A stretch of 64,000 bases of DNA from Azospirillum sp. TSH100 (GTDB taxonomy: Bacteria > Pseudomonadota > Alphaproteobacteria > Azospirillales > Azospirillaceae), in the NCBI RefSeq assembly GCF_004923295.1, contig NZ_CP039635.1, forward strand, positions 392,501-456,500. The letters run 5' to 3'. The notes beneath the pieces are model-generated. The model saw nothing but the letters and a program-made list of their open reading frames with translations. It made no database searches and was not told the origin of the DNA. Shown here one piece after another: positions 44,868 to 53,961 of the stretch; the stretch's first letter is position 1, and each line of letters starts with the position of its first letter. Made by a program: the position numbers and the translations under genes.

Positions 44868-46097
44868 TCAGAAGGCCAGAAGTGTCCTGGCCAGCACCAC
44901 ATGCGTCCGATCGTCGGGAGACCCCGATGCGACCGTCACGGCCTTGTCGCTCCTGGTGTCGAACCGATCGTATTGGAGTTGGAGCCTCAGGCCCGGTGCC
45001 ACGGTGTAGCCGGCACCCACCTCGTAGATGTTGGCGGTCCGCTTGCCGGGCCGGTTCACTTGCCCGGGGTCTTCGGTTCGGATATAGGCGGCGCCAAGCA
45101 CATAGGGTCCGCTGACATACTGCGCGCCGATCTGCCAGGTCCAGGTGTCGTCTGTGTAGGCATAGCGCGCATTCTGCCCGCTCTTGCCATAATTCAGATA
45201 GTCGCCGCCAAGTGAAAAACCCTCATACTCTACGCGGAAGCCGCCGATATAGCCCCGGAGGTCCCTGAAGGAATCCGCGGCGGCACCGCTGCCGGTCGCC
45301 TTGCCCCCCATGTAGGCCGCCGACAGCGTTGCCTTGATCGGACCGAGTGTCGTCTTGTAGTTGGCACCGACCTCGACGATGTCCTGGAAGTTCCCGGTGA
45401 ATTGCGCCGCCGGGACCGATCCGGTCTTGCTGCGGTTGATATCGGTGTTCGAGCTGTCGTTGCGCGGCGTGTAGCTGCCGCCGACTTGCAGCCCGGCGAA
45501 CCGTGGCGAGGCGTAGAGGATTTTCGTGGCGCCGGCATCCGCATTGAGCCACGGCCACATCAGGGTGGCGGGGGGCTGGAGCGCATCGCCGACACCGCCG
45601 CGGAAATCGCCACCGGTGTAGCGCCCGGTCGCCGGGTCCGTTCCCTGGGCGCCGCCGGCCGGTCCGACCCAGGCCGCCGCATGATCGTACAGACCGAAGG
45701 GAAGATAGGCGATGGGCCGGCCGGTGCCGTTGGTCAGATGGGAAATCTCGCCGTCGAAGCCCGGCGTGACGCCCAGCCGAACCGTGCCGAAGGACCCTGA
45801 CGAGAACAGGTAGCCGCGATCGATGTCGACCGCCCGGCTGCCGAGCGCGCTGCGCAGGCGCAGGTTCGCGCCGTACTCCAGGCCGTTGTCGGCCTTTGCC
45901 AGCGGAACGACGGTCAGGCGGAAGCGGTTGCGGGCTTCGGTGGATCGCAGGTTGCGGTCGTTGGTCTGCGAAACGAGGCCAATTTCAAAATAGGCGTCAC
46001 CGCTCAGCTGGATGTCGAACCGGCTTTGCGCATCGGCCGGTCCGGCGATGCACGCAGCCAGGAGTCCGCACAGAGCAATCGTCTGCGTCTGATTCAT
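44868..46097 (-). CDS. Outer-membrane porin (Gram-negative porin type)
   Basis: A 409-residue porin. A signal peptide (MNQTQTIALCGLLAACIAG, cleavage likely after PADAQ at about 24) leads to amphipathic beta strands throughout. An early constriction-loop-type region has GDFRGGVGDALQ. The last residue is Phe preceded by LARTLLA, the C-terminal aromatic signature recognised by the BAM complex. Its closest pattern is the Omp_C/porin_4 group of Rhodospirillales and Burkholderiales. The ATG at 46097 removes a basic, non-signal head. It lies downstream of a sugar-acid-type uptake and catabolic pair and may serve uptake of the same substrate. Confidence 0.88.
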   Translation of the reverse strand: MNQTQTIALCGLLAACIAGPADAQSRFDIQLSGDAYFEIGLVSQTNDRNLRSTEARNRFRLTVVPLAKADNGLEYGANLRLRSALGSRAVDIDRGYLFSSGSFGTVRLGVTPGFDGEISHLTNGTGRPIAYLPFGLYDHAAAWVGPAGGAQGTDPATGRYTGGDFRGGVGDALQPPATLMWPWLNADAGATKILYASPRFAGLQVGGSYTPRNDSSNTDINRSKTGSVPAAQFTGNFQDIVEVGANYKTTLGPIKATLSAAYMGGKATGSGAAADSFRDLRGYIGGFRVEYEGFSLGGDYLNYGKSGQNARYAYTDDTWTWQIGAQYVSGPYVLGAAYIRTEDPGQVNRPGKRTANIYEVGAGYTVAPGLRLQLQYDRFDTRSDKAVTVASGSPDDRTHVVLARTLLAF

Positions 46098-46435
46098 GGA
46101 AGTATTCCGCCGATGAGAAAGAGGTGGAGGGAAATCCCACGGCGCGCCGACGGAAGAACCGCTGCGGCGATCCTGCCTTGCGAGCGCAAGTCTCCGTTCC
46201 GGAAGGTCGTGCATCCGGTTTGAACCGCGCAAAGCCCTGGTCTTCAAATCCGGCAATCGGAGTCGGGATTCAAATCGGATCGGAGAACTGCGCCGACGAC
46301 CGTGACGGATTTCCGGATGTGATCGATGGCGAGGCCTGGGGCCCATCGGTGGCAACCGGAACCCGTCCGATGCCTGATCCGCATCGGCGTGCATCCGCTT
46401 GCCACCCCGTGACTTGCCAGTTCAGCGGGCTCCGT
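46098..46435. other. Intergenic region upstream of the porin
   Basis: A 338-bp gap between the MFS gene end and the porin start. It should carry the porin promoter; no clear -35/-10 pair, hairpin or gene was identified. Confidence 0.35.
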
Positions 46436-47839
46436 TCAGGGAGACAGTTCTTCCAGAACCCGGCCCTTGGTCTCGATCGCGAAAAGAGCGGTGACGATGG
46501 CGCCGACCAGCGACACGGCGGCGAAGGTCGCGAAGACATATTGAACGCCGGCCGACCCCATCAGCACACCGACCAGAATGGGGCCCGTGGAGGAGCCGAG
46601 CCGCAGCCATGCGCTTCCCAGCCCGGTACCGAGCGCCCTCATGCGGGTGGGATAAAGCTCCGCAGAGTAAAGGTAGAGCGAGAAGGTGATGGTTTGCAGA
46701 ATCGCGTAGGCCAGTCCCGCGAGGATCAGCACTTCGAGCGGCGACGTTGCACCGAGGAAGGCGAGCGCCAGAAGCGGCAGCGGGGCGGCAAAGAAGGCGA
46801 TCATGTACCAGCGCTTGCGCCCGACCCTGTCGATCAGCAGGGCGCAGGCGACCGATGCGACGACGCCGGCGATCGACGTCAGCAGCCCGTACAGCAGGCT
46901 GGTTTCGAGCGGCAGGTTGAAGGTCTGGCGATACAGCGTCGGCAGCCAGGTGATCATGCCGTTGGCGACGAGATAGGAACAGAACCACATCGCCCAGATG
47001 GTGAAGGTGCGGCGCCGGTAGAAGCTGGAGAACAGCTCGCGCCAGTTGGAGCCGGCCTTCGCACGGGTGGCGACGGGCTTCGGCGGCTCCAGGCTGTGGC
47101 CCGAGGCGACGGCGCTCGCTTCCAGCTGGCCGACGATCCGGTCGGCCTCCTCGTAACGGCCCTTGGAGGCAAGCCAGCGCGGCGACTCCCTCATGAAGAA
47201 GCGGAAGGGGATCAGGATGATGCCGGGAATGATCCCGACGAGGAACATCGCCTGCCAGCCATAGACCGGAACCAGCGCCCGCGCGATGAGGCCCGCGCCG
47301 ACGAGGCCAAGCAGGAACATCACCTCGTAGAGCAGAAAGAAGCGGCCGCGCCCCTTCGATCCGATATATTCGTTGATGTAGGCGCTGGCGACCGGCACCT
47401 CGCCGCCCGTTCCGATGCCCTGGATGAAACGGAACGCCATCATCGATGCCGCGCCCCAGGCGAACAGACAGGCGACATCCATGCTGACAAACAGCAGGAT
47501 GGTGAAGAGGAGGACGCTCAGCCGGCCGATCCGCTCGGCGAGCCAGCCGAAGAAGACCGCGCCGATGAGCTGGCCCAGATAGCCCATCGACAGGATCAGG
47601 CCGGTCTGTTCGGGCCCCAGGCCCCATTCGCGAACCAGCACCGGCATGGCATAGGCAATGGCGATGACGGTGTAGCCGTCGAAGAAGGTGGCGGCGCCGA
47701 TGATGTTGCGGGTCCAGAACACCCGCCGGGTGATCGGAAGCCGTTCAAGCCGGGCACTGATGTCGGCCTGTCCATCGAACGTGCCGGGCGCGCTGTCGCG
47801 GGGATGGGTGGCGACATCCTCGGATGTCTGCATGAGCAT
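46436..47839 (-). CDS. MFS transporter (sugar-porter / aromatic-acid symporter-like)
   Basis: A 467-residue twelve-helix major facilitator. The loop 2-3 motif GWLAERIGRLSVLL and the loop 8-9 repeat LLIDRVGRKRWY mark the two halves. RFIQGIGTGGEVPVASAYINEY (helix 4) and RESPRWLASKGR after helix 6 match the sugar-porter/AAHS clade. The 45-residue cytoplasmic head is typical of this group. The ATG at 47839 has GAGAGGAAACGC upstream. Between the DapA-like enzyme and the porin, it is the probable inner-membrane uptake step for the substrate controlled by the LacI protein. Confidence 0.85.
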   Translation of the reverse strand: MLMQTSEDVATHPRDSAPGTFDGQADISARLERLPITRRVFWTRNIIGAATFFDGYTVIAIAYAMPVLVREWGLGPEQTGLILSMGYLGQLIGAVFFGWLAERIGRLSVLLFTILLFVSMDVACLFAWGAASMMAFRFIQGIGTGGEVPVASAYINEYIGSKGRGRFFLLYEVMFLLGLVGAGLIARALVPVYGWQAMFLVGIIPGIILIPFRFFMRESPRWLASKGRYEEADRIVGQLEASAVASGHSLEPPKPVATRAKAGSNWRELFSSFYRRRTFTIWAMWFCSYLVANGMITWLPTLYRQTFNLPLETSLLYGLLTSIAGVVASVACALLIDRVGRKRWYMIAFFAAPLPLLALAFLGATSPLEVLILAGLAYAILQTITFSLYLYSAELYPTRMRALGTGLGSAWLRLGSSTGPILVGVLMGSAGVQYVFATFAAVSLVGAIVTALFAIETKGRVLEELSP

Positions 47840-48008
47840 GGCGTTTCCTCTCAAGCCTGGTTTTTCTATTTTTTTTTAATTGCCGGAAGCCCTTGGCTGC
47901 CGGAGGCCCCCCGAAGTTGGGTCCGCGGCGGCGATCCCGACGATCCCGGATCGCCGCCCATGGCGGAACAGGACGAAGAAGAGGCCACCGTCATGGTGGC
48001 CCCGGCCT

Positions 48009-48941
48009 TCAAGCGGCGAGAGCGTTCTGGATCACGGTCAGGCCCGACGCCTTCACCGCGGCGCGGATTTCCTCATCGGCGCCATCCCCCAGCGGCTTCA
48101 GCGGCTCGCGGACATTGACGTTGTCGATGAGGCCGCGGGCACGCAGGGCATGCTTCAGCGCGACCGACCCTTCCATGTGCGAACCGCGATGATAGACCGC
48201 CCGGGTGATCGGCAGCAGCTGCTCGTGATACTTGCGGGCGAGCGGATAGTCCTGCGCCTTGCCGGCGGCGAGATACTCGATCAGCAGTTCCGGCGCCATG
48301 TTGCCGTAGCCAACCAGCAGGCCGTCGACGTCGAACATCGTCGGCAGCAGCCATTCGTCATGGCACGACATAATGGCGAGATCCGGGAAGGCGTTCTTCA
48401 GCGCCGGGATTTCGTTGTACCAGCGCTTCATGTCGCGGACGCCGTTCTTGGTGGCGGTGACGCCCGGCACGGCGGCGATCTGCAGCTGGGTATCCAGATC
48501 ATAGTTGGCCTTGGTCACGGCCGGATACTGGAACAGGATGCACTCCAGGCCGGACTGGGCGACCGCCTTGTAACGGTCCACCGGGGCGCCCTTCTGATAG
48601 CCGAAGCGCAACCAGCCGTGGTTCGGGTAGACCAGGGCGCCGGTGGCGCCGGCCTCGAACTTCTCCTTGGCCTCCAGTTCGGCGACCTTGGTGCCCTCGC
48701 CGGTGATGCCGGCGACGACCGGCAGCGGGGTCGCATCCTTGTAAACGCGGATAAGCTCCAACTGCTCGTCGTGGGTGAGGAAGGTGCCTTCACCGGCATG
48801 GCCAAGAATGACCAGGCTCTTCACGCCGGGAATCGAGGCCAGCCACTTGGCCAAACGTGCGTTTCCATCGAAGTCGACGTCGCCGTTGTCCTTGAACAGC
48901 GTGACGGGCGCGGGGTTCAGCCCCTTCCAATCAATAGCCAT
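48009..48941 (-). CDS. Dihydrodipicolinate-synthase-family lyase/dehydratase
   Basis: A 310-residue TIM-barrel enzyme of the DapA/NanA/KDG-aldolase family. The Schiff-base lysine falls in GVTATKNG (about residue 158-165). The catalytic Tyr sits in ILFQYPAV (about 135-142), and an early GHAGEGTFLT loop replaces the usual GTTGE. The altered loops and the pairing with an MFS importer and LacI regulator favour a sugar-acid or hydroxy-acid lyase over lysine biosynthesis. The ATG at 48941 removes a basic head. It is divergent from the LacI gene. Confidence 0.82.
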   Translation of the reverse strand: MAIDWKGLNPAPVTLFKDNGDVDFDGNARLAKWLASIPGVKSLVILGHAGEGTFLTHDEQLELIRVYKDATPLPVVAGITGEGTKVAELEAKEKFEAGATGALVYPNHGWLRFGYQKGAPVDRYKAVAQSGLECILFQYPAVTKANYDLDTQLQIAAVPGVTATKNGVRDMKRWYNEIPALKNAFPDLAIMSCHDEWLLPTMFDVDGLLVGYGNMAPELLIEYLAAGKAQDYPLARKYHEQLLPITRAVYHRGSHMEGSVALKHALRARGLIDNVNVREPLKPLGDGADEEIRAAVKASGLTVIQNALAA

Positions 48942-48984
48942 GATTGCAATGCTTTCCCTAGAGGATCGTTGTCTGTGTGGGGAC

Positions 48985-49038
48985 TCCCGGTAACGACGCC
49001 GGTTTGAAGGCTCTTGGATCGTTACCGGGAACGTTCCC
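48985..49038. promoter_or_regulatory. Operator candidates between the lyase and LacI genes
   Basis: GGGAACGTTCCC at 49027-49038 is a perfect 12-bp palindrome with the central CG typical of LacI/GalR operators. In addition TCCCGGTAACG (48985-48995) is the exact reverse complement of CGTTACCGGGA (49020-49030). Both lie in the divergent control region of the lyase-MFS operon and the regulator, so autoregulation with repression of the operon is likely. Confidence 0.65.
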
Positions 49039-49110
49039 ACGGTATGGCTTGAACAATTAGGGAGTCAAGCGTTATCTTGTTTATCCAGGACGATTCATGA
49101 AGGACACGCT

Positions 49111-50166
49111 GTGTTCACCCGCGATGAGCCACAAGAGAAGCAGAGCCGTGTGACGCTGCATGACGTCGCCGCCGCGTCGGGCGTGTCGAAGTCGACGGTG
49201 TCGCGGATCCTCGACGAACGTCTGCCTCGATCCGACAACGAAACGGCCCGCCGTGTCCGGCAGGTCGCGGCGGAGCTCGGCTATGTCCGCGATGTTTCGG
49301 CGGCCAGCCTGCGCCGGGGGAACACCGACACGATCGGCGTCATCGTGCCGAGGCTGACGGATACGGTGATGGCGATGCTCTATGAGGCATTGGCGCACGC
49401 CTGCGCGCGCACCGGACGCTTTGCGATCGTGGCGACGACCGATGACGAACCGCAGGCGGACCGCGCGGCGGCCAAGAGCCTCCTCCAGCGCGGCGTGGAC
49501 GGGTTGGTGCTGTCGACGGCGCGCGAGGACGACGACTTTCCCGTCCAGCTGGAAACCCGCGGCGTTCCTTATGTTCTGGCTTTGCGGAGTGACGGCCGCA
49601 GCATGTCGTCGGTGGGGGATGACAAGCTTGGCGGTTATCTGGCCACTCGGCATCTTCTGGATCTCGGGCATCGCCGCATCGGCATCATCGCCGGTCCGAA
49701 CTACGCTTCCAGCAGCCGGGGCCGGCTCGCCGGCTACCGCTGGGCGATGACGGAGGCCGGCGCGGCGATCGAGCCGGACTGGATCGTCGAGTCGACCTTC
49801 GGGATCGACTCCGGCGCCGAGGCCGCCGAACGGCTGATGAACTGCGCTGCGCGGCCGACCGCCATTTTCGCCATGAACGACAACACGGCGATCGGCGCAT
49901 TGTCGGCGCTGGTCAAGCTTGGCCTGTCGGTGCCGGATGACGTTTCCCTGGTCGGCTACAACGACATTCCCATCGTCAGCCGGCTATCGGTACCGCTGAC
50001 GTCCGTTCGCGTTCCCTTCGACAGGATTGCGGCGGAGGCCCTGGATCTGCTGTCCCGAGGCGCGAAATCGGACAATGACCGTATGCGGGTGTCTCCTCCC
50101 ACCTTGATTCCCCGCGCTTCGACGGCGCCTTACCGGTCCGTCGCCCGGAAGGCTCGGTCTCAGTAG
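49111..50166 (+). CDS. LacI-family transcriptional regulator
   Basis: A 351-residue LacI/GalR repressor starting at GTG 49111 after AAGGA. The DNA-binding head has TLHDVAAASGVSKSTVSRILD (about residues 15-35), with the SKSTVSR recognition helix and the hinge text SAASLRRGNTDTIGVI. The sugar-binding domain shows the expected VDGLVLS, HRRIGIIAGP and a C-terminal FAMNDNTAIGAL, VPDDVSLVGYNDIP and LTSVRVPFDRIAAEA. It probably controls the divergent lyase and transporter genes through the palindrome upstream. The ligand is unknown. Confidence 0.9.
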   Translation: MFTRDEPQEKQSRVTLHDVAAASGVSKSTVSRILDERLPRSDNETARRVRQVAAELGYVRDVSAASLRRGNTDTIGVIVPRLTDTVMAMLYEALAHACARTGRFAIVATTDDEPQADRAAAKSLLQRGVDGLVLSTAREDDDFPVQLETRGVPYVLALRSDGRSMSSVGDDKLGGYLATRHLLDLGHRRIGIIAGPNYASSSRGRLAGYRWAMTEAGAAIEPDWIVESTFGIDSGAEAAERLMNCAARPTAIFAMNDNTAIGALSALVKLGLSVPDDVSLVGYNDIPIVSRLSVPLTSVRVPFDRIAAEALDLLSRGAKSDNDRMRVSPPTLIPRASTAPYRSVARKARSQ

Positions 50167-50478
50167 GCCGTCTTCGGCTTCCATGGTCTGGAATTGCCAC
50201 GCCGTGGCCGCGGCAGGCGGCCCCTCTGGACGGCCCCTGCGACCGCCTTGTCACCGGCGCCCGTTGTCGGAGGATAAGCCCAGGCCGAATAGCCCGGCAT
50301 TCAGTTTTTGTTAACACCCCGTGCCGAGCATGTTCGTACGCCCACGGTTGCCCCCACCGCCGATCGGGCTCAACAGGTGAGAGCCCGCCCGGTTCATGCA
50401 ATCGATCCATCCAGCGACGAGTCCGGCCACGGACAGCGCAAGGCGCGCGCGGTGACCGGCGGGCGCCCCAGGGGCGGA
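50167..50478. other. Intergenic region before the glycan cluster
   Basis: A 312-bp gap between the LacI gene and the first glycosyltransferase. The downstream frame stays open from 50308, but the stretch before 50479 reads as Arg/Pro/Ala-rich low-complexity text and has no ribosome site, so it is taken as non-coding. It should hold the cluster promoter. Confidence 0.4.
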
Positions 50479-52626
50479 ATGCGCGTTGCGCTGTTGGAAC
50501 CTTTCGCCATTGACGCCGAGTGGGCCGAACGCGAACTGTCCTTGCGCATGCTGTCCGCCCTGCGCGCCAAGGGATGGGAAGCCGCCATCGTCCGCCGGGC
50601 GGCCGAGATCGAGACCTTCGACCCCGATCTGGTCGTGTCGCTGCATCCCCAGGTGACGCCGAAGCTGACCGGGCACCTGACCATGGCCTGCGACTGGAAT
50701 CCGCCGCAGCTTCATGCCTCGCACCGCTTCTTCGCCCGGAACGAACGGTCCTACGACGGTTGGCTCACCGCCAACGAGGGGATGCGGCGACGGATGGCCG
50801 ACCTGTTCTGGCCGACGGCGCGCCCGCTGGTGACCGCCCCGATGTATCCCAGCTCTCCCGCACTGGCGCTGGAGCCAAGGCTGGCTCCGGACAGCCGTCT
50901 GTTCTACATCGGCTCCAACTGGGACGGCCGGCGTTTCCCGCTGATGCTGAGTCTGCTGGCGCAGGAGGGCGTGCTGGCGCTGCATGGCCGCCGCGACCGG
51001 TGGGAGCATCTGGCCGATGCCTTCACCGGCGAATTGCCGTTCGACGGGCATTCGGTGATCGAGCGTGCCAATGCCTGCGGGATGGGGCTGTGCCTGCATC
51101 TCCAGCCGCATGTCGAAACCGGCATCCCGAACATGCGCATCTTCGAACTGTCGGCGGCCGGAGCGCTGACCATCGCCGGCCATCATCCCTTCATCCTGGA
51201 GGCGTTCGGCGACAGCGTCCTTTATGTCGACACCGCCGCCGGCGAGTTGGAAACCGCCGAGCAGATCCTCGCCCATGTCGCCTGGGCGCGGGCCAACCCG
51301 GCGCGTGGCCGGGCGATGGCGCGCGCCGCACAGGCGATCTTCCTGGAGAAATTCAGCCTCGAGGTGCTGTTCGATCCCCTCCCCGACCTCATCGCGGAAG
51401 CACGGCCCAGGCTTGGCCTGACGCCCGCCGGCAATGGCACGCCGCCAGTTCCCGTCGATCTGGTGCTGCCGGTGGATGAGGGCGGGTGGGACGACGCCGT
51501 GCAGCGACTGGAGGCGGTGGCTGGACAGACAGCCGGGCGCGTCGGCGTGGTGCTCGTCCTGCCGGACGGCATGCGGGAGAGCGTGCCGGACGGGCTGGCC
51601 CGCCGGCTTGCCTCGCTGCGAATCCTGACGACGGCGGCCGAACAGCCGTCGGGGTCCCGGCTGTGGAGCGGACTGCGGGCGGCGGATGCCGAGTGGGTCG
51701 GCATTCTGCCGCCAGGGGCGCGGCCCTTCCCCAACCACGTCGCGACGTTGCTGGCCGCAGCGCGGGACCTCGGCGTCGACGGCGTCCATGGCGGCGCGTT
51801 GCAGCCGATGCTGCCGGAAGAGATGGTCGAGCTGTACCAGGCGGAGCTGCGGCCGACCGCCATCGGCTTCGACGCCGTCGACGCCGCCAGCCCCGCCTCC
51901 ACCGCGGCCACCCTGCATCCGGCGAGCCTGCTGGTGCGGCGGGCGCGTCTGACCCCCCTCCTGCGCCGTGATCCGGAGCTTGGCGACGCTGCCGCCGCTT
52001 TCCTGGCAAATCGGATCGCCGCCCAAGCGCCCCTGGGGTGCAGCGGTCTGCTGACCATGCGGGTCGCCGACCGCGCTGAGTCGGGGCTGGCCGCCGAGCA
52101 GGAGCGGCTTTCCCGCCTGACCACCCTCACACCCGTGCCCTACGCCGCGATGACCGCACCATCGCCACCGCCGCCGCCGGAGCAGGTGACCTGCTATTTC
52201 GACTTCGATCCGAAATTCGCCGCACGCCTTCCGCGCCTGAGCCGGGAGTCGGACTTCGCGGCTCTTCCCGACGACCGGCCCATTTATCTCTACGGCGCGT
52301 CGCGCGGCGGGCGCATCCTGCAGATGGCGCTCGGCAAATGGGAAAACCTGACGCTGGCCGGTTTTCTGGACGGGGTGCGCAAGGGCAAGGCCTGGGACCT
52401 GAGCGTGACGACACCGGAGGCCGTGGCCGACGCGCTGCGCAATGCGACGGTCATCATCTCCAGCCAATATGTCTCCGAGATCGCCAAGCGCCTGCTGCGG
52501 GTCGGCATCGCCGATCCCTACAACGCCTACCCGTTCATCGTGCAGCACATCTGGTCGGAGGCCCAGTCGAAGGCCCGGCGGGAGGAGGCGCGGAGACCGC
52601 GGGACACATGCATGCATCCGGTCTGA
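50479..52626 (+). CDS. Large glycosyltransferase (CgeB-like) with C-terminal nucleotide-binding-like part
   Basis: A 715-residue protein starting at ATG 50479 (MRVALLEPF) after AGGGGCGGA. The first 360 residues form a GT-B-like domain with FYIGSNWDGRRFPLML and a late IPNMRIFELSAAGALTIAGHHPFILEAFGDSVLYV segment (two short parts), as in CgeB/DUF3880 spore-maturation-type glycosyltransferases. The middle (about 380-560) resembles a degenerate GT-A domain. The C-terminal 100 residues have IYLYGASRGGRILQMAL, a Rossmann-type loop seen in sugar-modifying proteins. It opens the glycan cluster. Donor and acceptor cannot be inferred. Confidence 0.7.
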   Translation: MRVALLEPFAIDAEWAERELSLRMLSALRAKGWEAAIVRRAAEIETFDPDLVVSLHPQVTPKLTGHLTMACDWNPPQLHASHRFFARNERSYDGWLTANEGMRRRMADLFWPTARPLVTAPMYPSSPALALEPRLAPDSRLFYIGSNWDGRRFPLMLSLLAQEGVLALHGRRDRWEHLADAFTGELPFDGHSVIERANACGMGLCLHLQPHVETGIPNMRIFELSAAGALTIAGHHPFILEAFGDSVLYVDTAAGELETAEQILAHVAWARANPARGRAMARAAQAIFLEKFSLEVLFDPLPDLIAEARPRLGLTPAGNGTPPVPVDLVLPVDEGGWDDAVQRLEAVAGQTAGRVGVVLVLPDGMRESVPDGLARRLASLRILTTAAEQPSGSRLWSGLRAADAEWVGILPPGARPFPNHVATLLAAARDLGVDGVHGGALQPMLPEEMVELYQAELRPTAIGFDAVDAASPASTAATLHPASLLVRRARLTPLLRRDPELGDAAAAFLANRIAAQAPLGCSGLLTMRVADRAESGLAAEQERLSRLTTLTPVPYAAMTAPSPPPPPEQVTCYFDFDPKFAARLPRLSRESDFAALPDDRPIYLYGASRGGRILQMALGKWENLTLAGFLDGVRKGKAWDLSVTTPEAVADALRNATVIISSQYVSEIAKRLLRVGIADPYNAYPFIVQHIWSEAQSKARREEARRPRDTCMHPV

Positions 52627-52662
52627 AGAGCGATGCCGCCGGGGCCGAAGAGGAGTGCGCAC

Positions 52663-53961
52663 ATGCGCGTCGGTGTCTACAGAGGGTTTCCCGCATCGGC
52701 GGGGGGTGGCTTCCAGTACGAGGCATCCCTGCTGGACGCCCTGTCGGACCTGACCCGGCATGTCCCCTATGATCTGGTTTGCGTCAATCCCGCGGGCGAA
52801 AGCCTGCGCGGGATCCTGCAGTCCCGCCATCTCCAGTACGGCCGGCTGCCGATCCTGCCGCTGGGCGACCTGGACATCCATCAGGGGCCGCCCGAATCCT
52901 ACCTGTCCACAGATGGCGAGGGCGGGCGCCCGCCACCCCCGACGGATGAGATCGTGCTGAATACCGCCATGGGATGGGCCCTGCGCGAGGAAGACGTCGA
53001 CCTTCTGCTCACCCTTCACCCCTCGCTGATCGGGCCGGAGGCGCTGCTTCCCTTCATCGTGCCGATCCACGACCTGCAACACCGTCTCCAACCGGAATTC
53101 CCCGAGGTCAGCGCCGACGGGATCGCCGCCCTGCGGGAGCAGGTCTACCGGACGATCTGCCGCTACGCGACCCTGGTCCTGGTCGATTCCGAGGCGGGGC
53201 GGCAGGATGTGCTTCGCTTCTACGGCGACCTGATCGACGGCGACCGCATCCGGGTGCTGCCCTTCTTCCCGCCGGTCCGCCGCTCCCGCCCGCCGACTGA
53301 GAGGGACTTCGCCAGGGTCCGGACGCGGTACGGTTTGCCGGAGCGCTATTATTTCTATCCGGCGCAGTTCTGGATGCACAAGAACCACCGCCTGATCGTC
53401 GAGGCGCTCGCCCAGCTCGCCGATGGCGGGGACGAAGCCGTCAGGGTGGTGTTCGCCGGAAGCTACACGGAGAAATGGCGGGCGCGGAATTTCATCGATG
53501 TGATGGCCCTGGCCGACAGGCTGGGGGTGCGCGACCGCATCCACTATCTGGGATTCGTGCCCGACCGCGACATGCCGGCGCTCTACAGCCTGTCGGCCGG
53601 ACTGGTCATGCCGACCTTCTTCGGTCCCACCAACATGCCGCCGCTGGAAGCATGGAGCGTCGGCCGGCCGGTCATCGTCAGCGATCTGCCCAGCATCCGC
53701 GACCAGCTCGGCGACGGCGCCCTCTACATCGATCCGCGCGACGCGGCCTCGCTGGCCGGCGCCATGCGCGGGCTGTGGCATGACGACGCCCTGGCCGCCA
53801 CCCTGGCTGCCAACGGCGCCTGCCGCCTTGCCGGCTACCGGCATGAGGATTTCCTGTCGCGCCTGCGGAGCATCCTGGACGAGGCGGTGGACCGTGTCCG
53901 CACCCGCCGCACCCCCGCCTATCCGATCGCATGGCCGCAAGAGGCTGGAGGAGTGGGCTGA
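52663..53961 (+). CDS. Glycosyltransferase family 4
   Basis: A 432-residue GT-B enzyme starting at ATG 52663 after GAGGAG. The C-terminal half has the GT4 signature: YFYPAQFWMHKNHRLIVEALA (about residues 227-247), IHYLGFVPDRDMPALYSLSAGLVMPTFFGPTNMPPLEAW (about 290-330) and GRPVIVSDLPSIRDQLGDGALYIDP. The E in PLEAW corresponds to the donor-binding EX7E region. An NDP-sugar-dependent retaining transferase is expected. It overlaps the start of the methyltransferase gene (TGATG), so the two are coupled. Confidence 0.88.
   Translation: MRVGVYRGFPASAGGGFQYEASLLDALSDLTRHVPYDLVCVNPAGESLRGILQSRHLQYGRLPILPLGDLDIHQGPPESYLSTDGEGGRPPPPTDEIVLNTAMGWALREEDVDLLLTLHPSLIGPEALLPFIVPIHDLQHRLQPEFPEVSADGIAALREQVYRTICRYATLVLVDSEAGRQDVLRFYGDLIDGDRIRVLPFFPPVRRSRPPTERDFARVRTRYGLPERYYFYPAQFWMHKNHRLIVEALAQLADGGDEAVRVVFAGSYTEKWRARNFIDVMALADRLGVRDRIHYLGFVPDRDMPALYSLSAGLVMPTFFGPTNMPPLEAWSVGRPVIVSDLPSIRDQLGDGALYIDPRDAASLAGAMRGLWHDDALAATLAANGACRLAGYRHEDFLSRLRSILDEAVDRVRTRRTPAYPIAWPQEAGGVG

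Noticed and set aside
48009..48941. Naming the lyase dapA (lysine biosynthesis)
   Set aside because: Altered loop motifs and the MFS/LacI neighbours point to a catabolic member of the family.
50311..53940. A 1209-codon open frame on the minus strand opposite the two glycosyltransferase genes
   Set aside because: It is the antisense shadow of GC-rich coding DNA: His/Gln/Gly/Arg-rich composition, no domain, no ribosome site, and the plus strand carries clear glycosyltransferase motifs.
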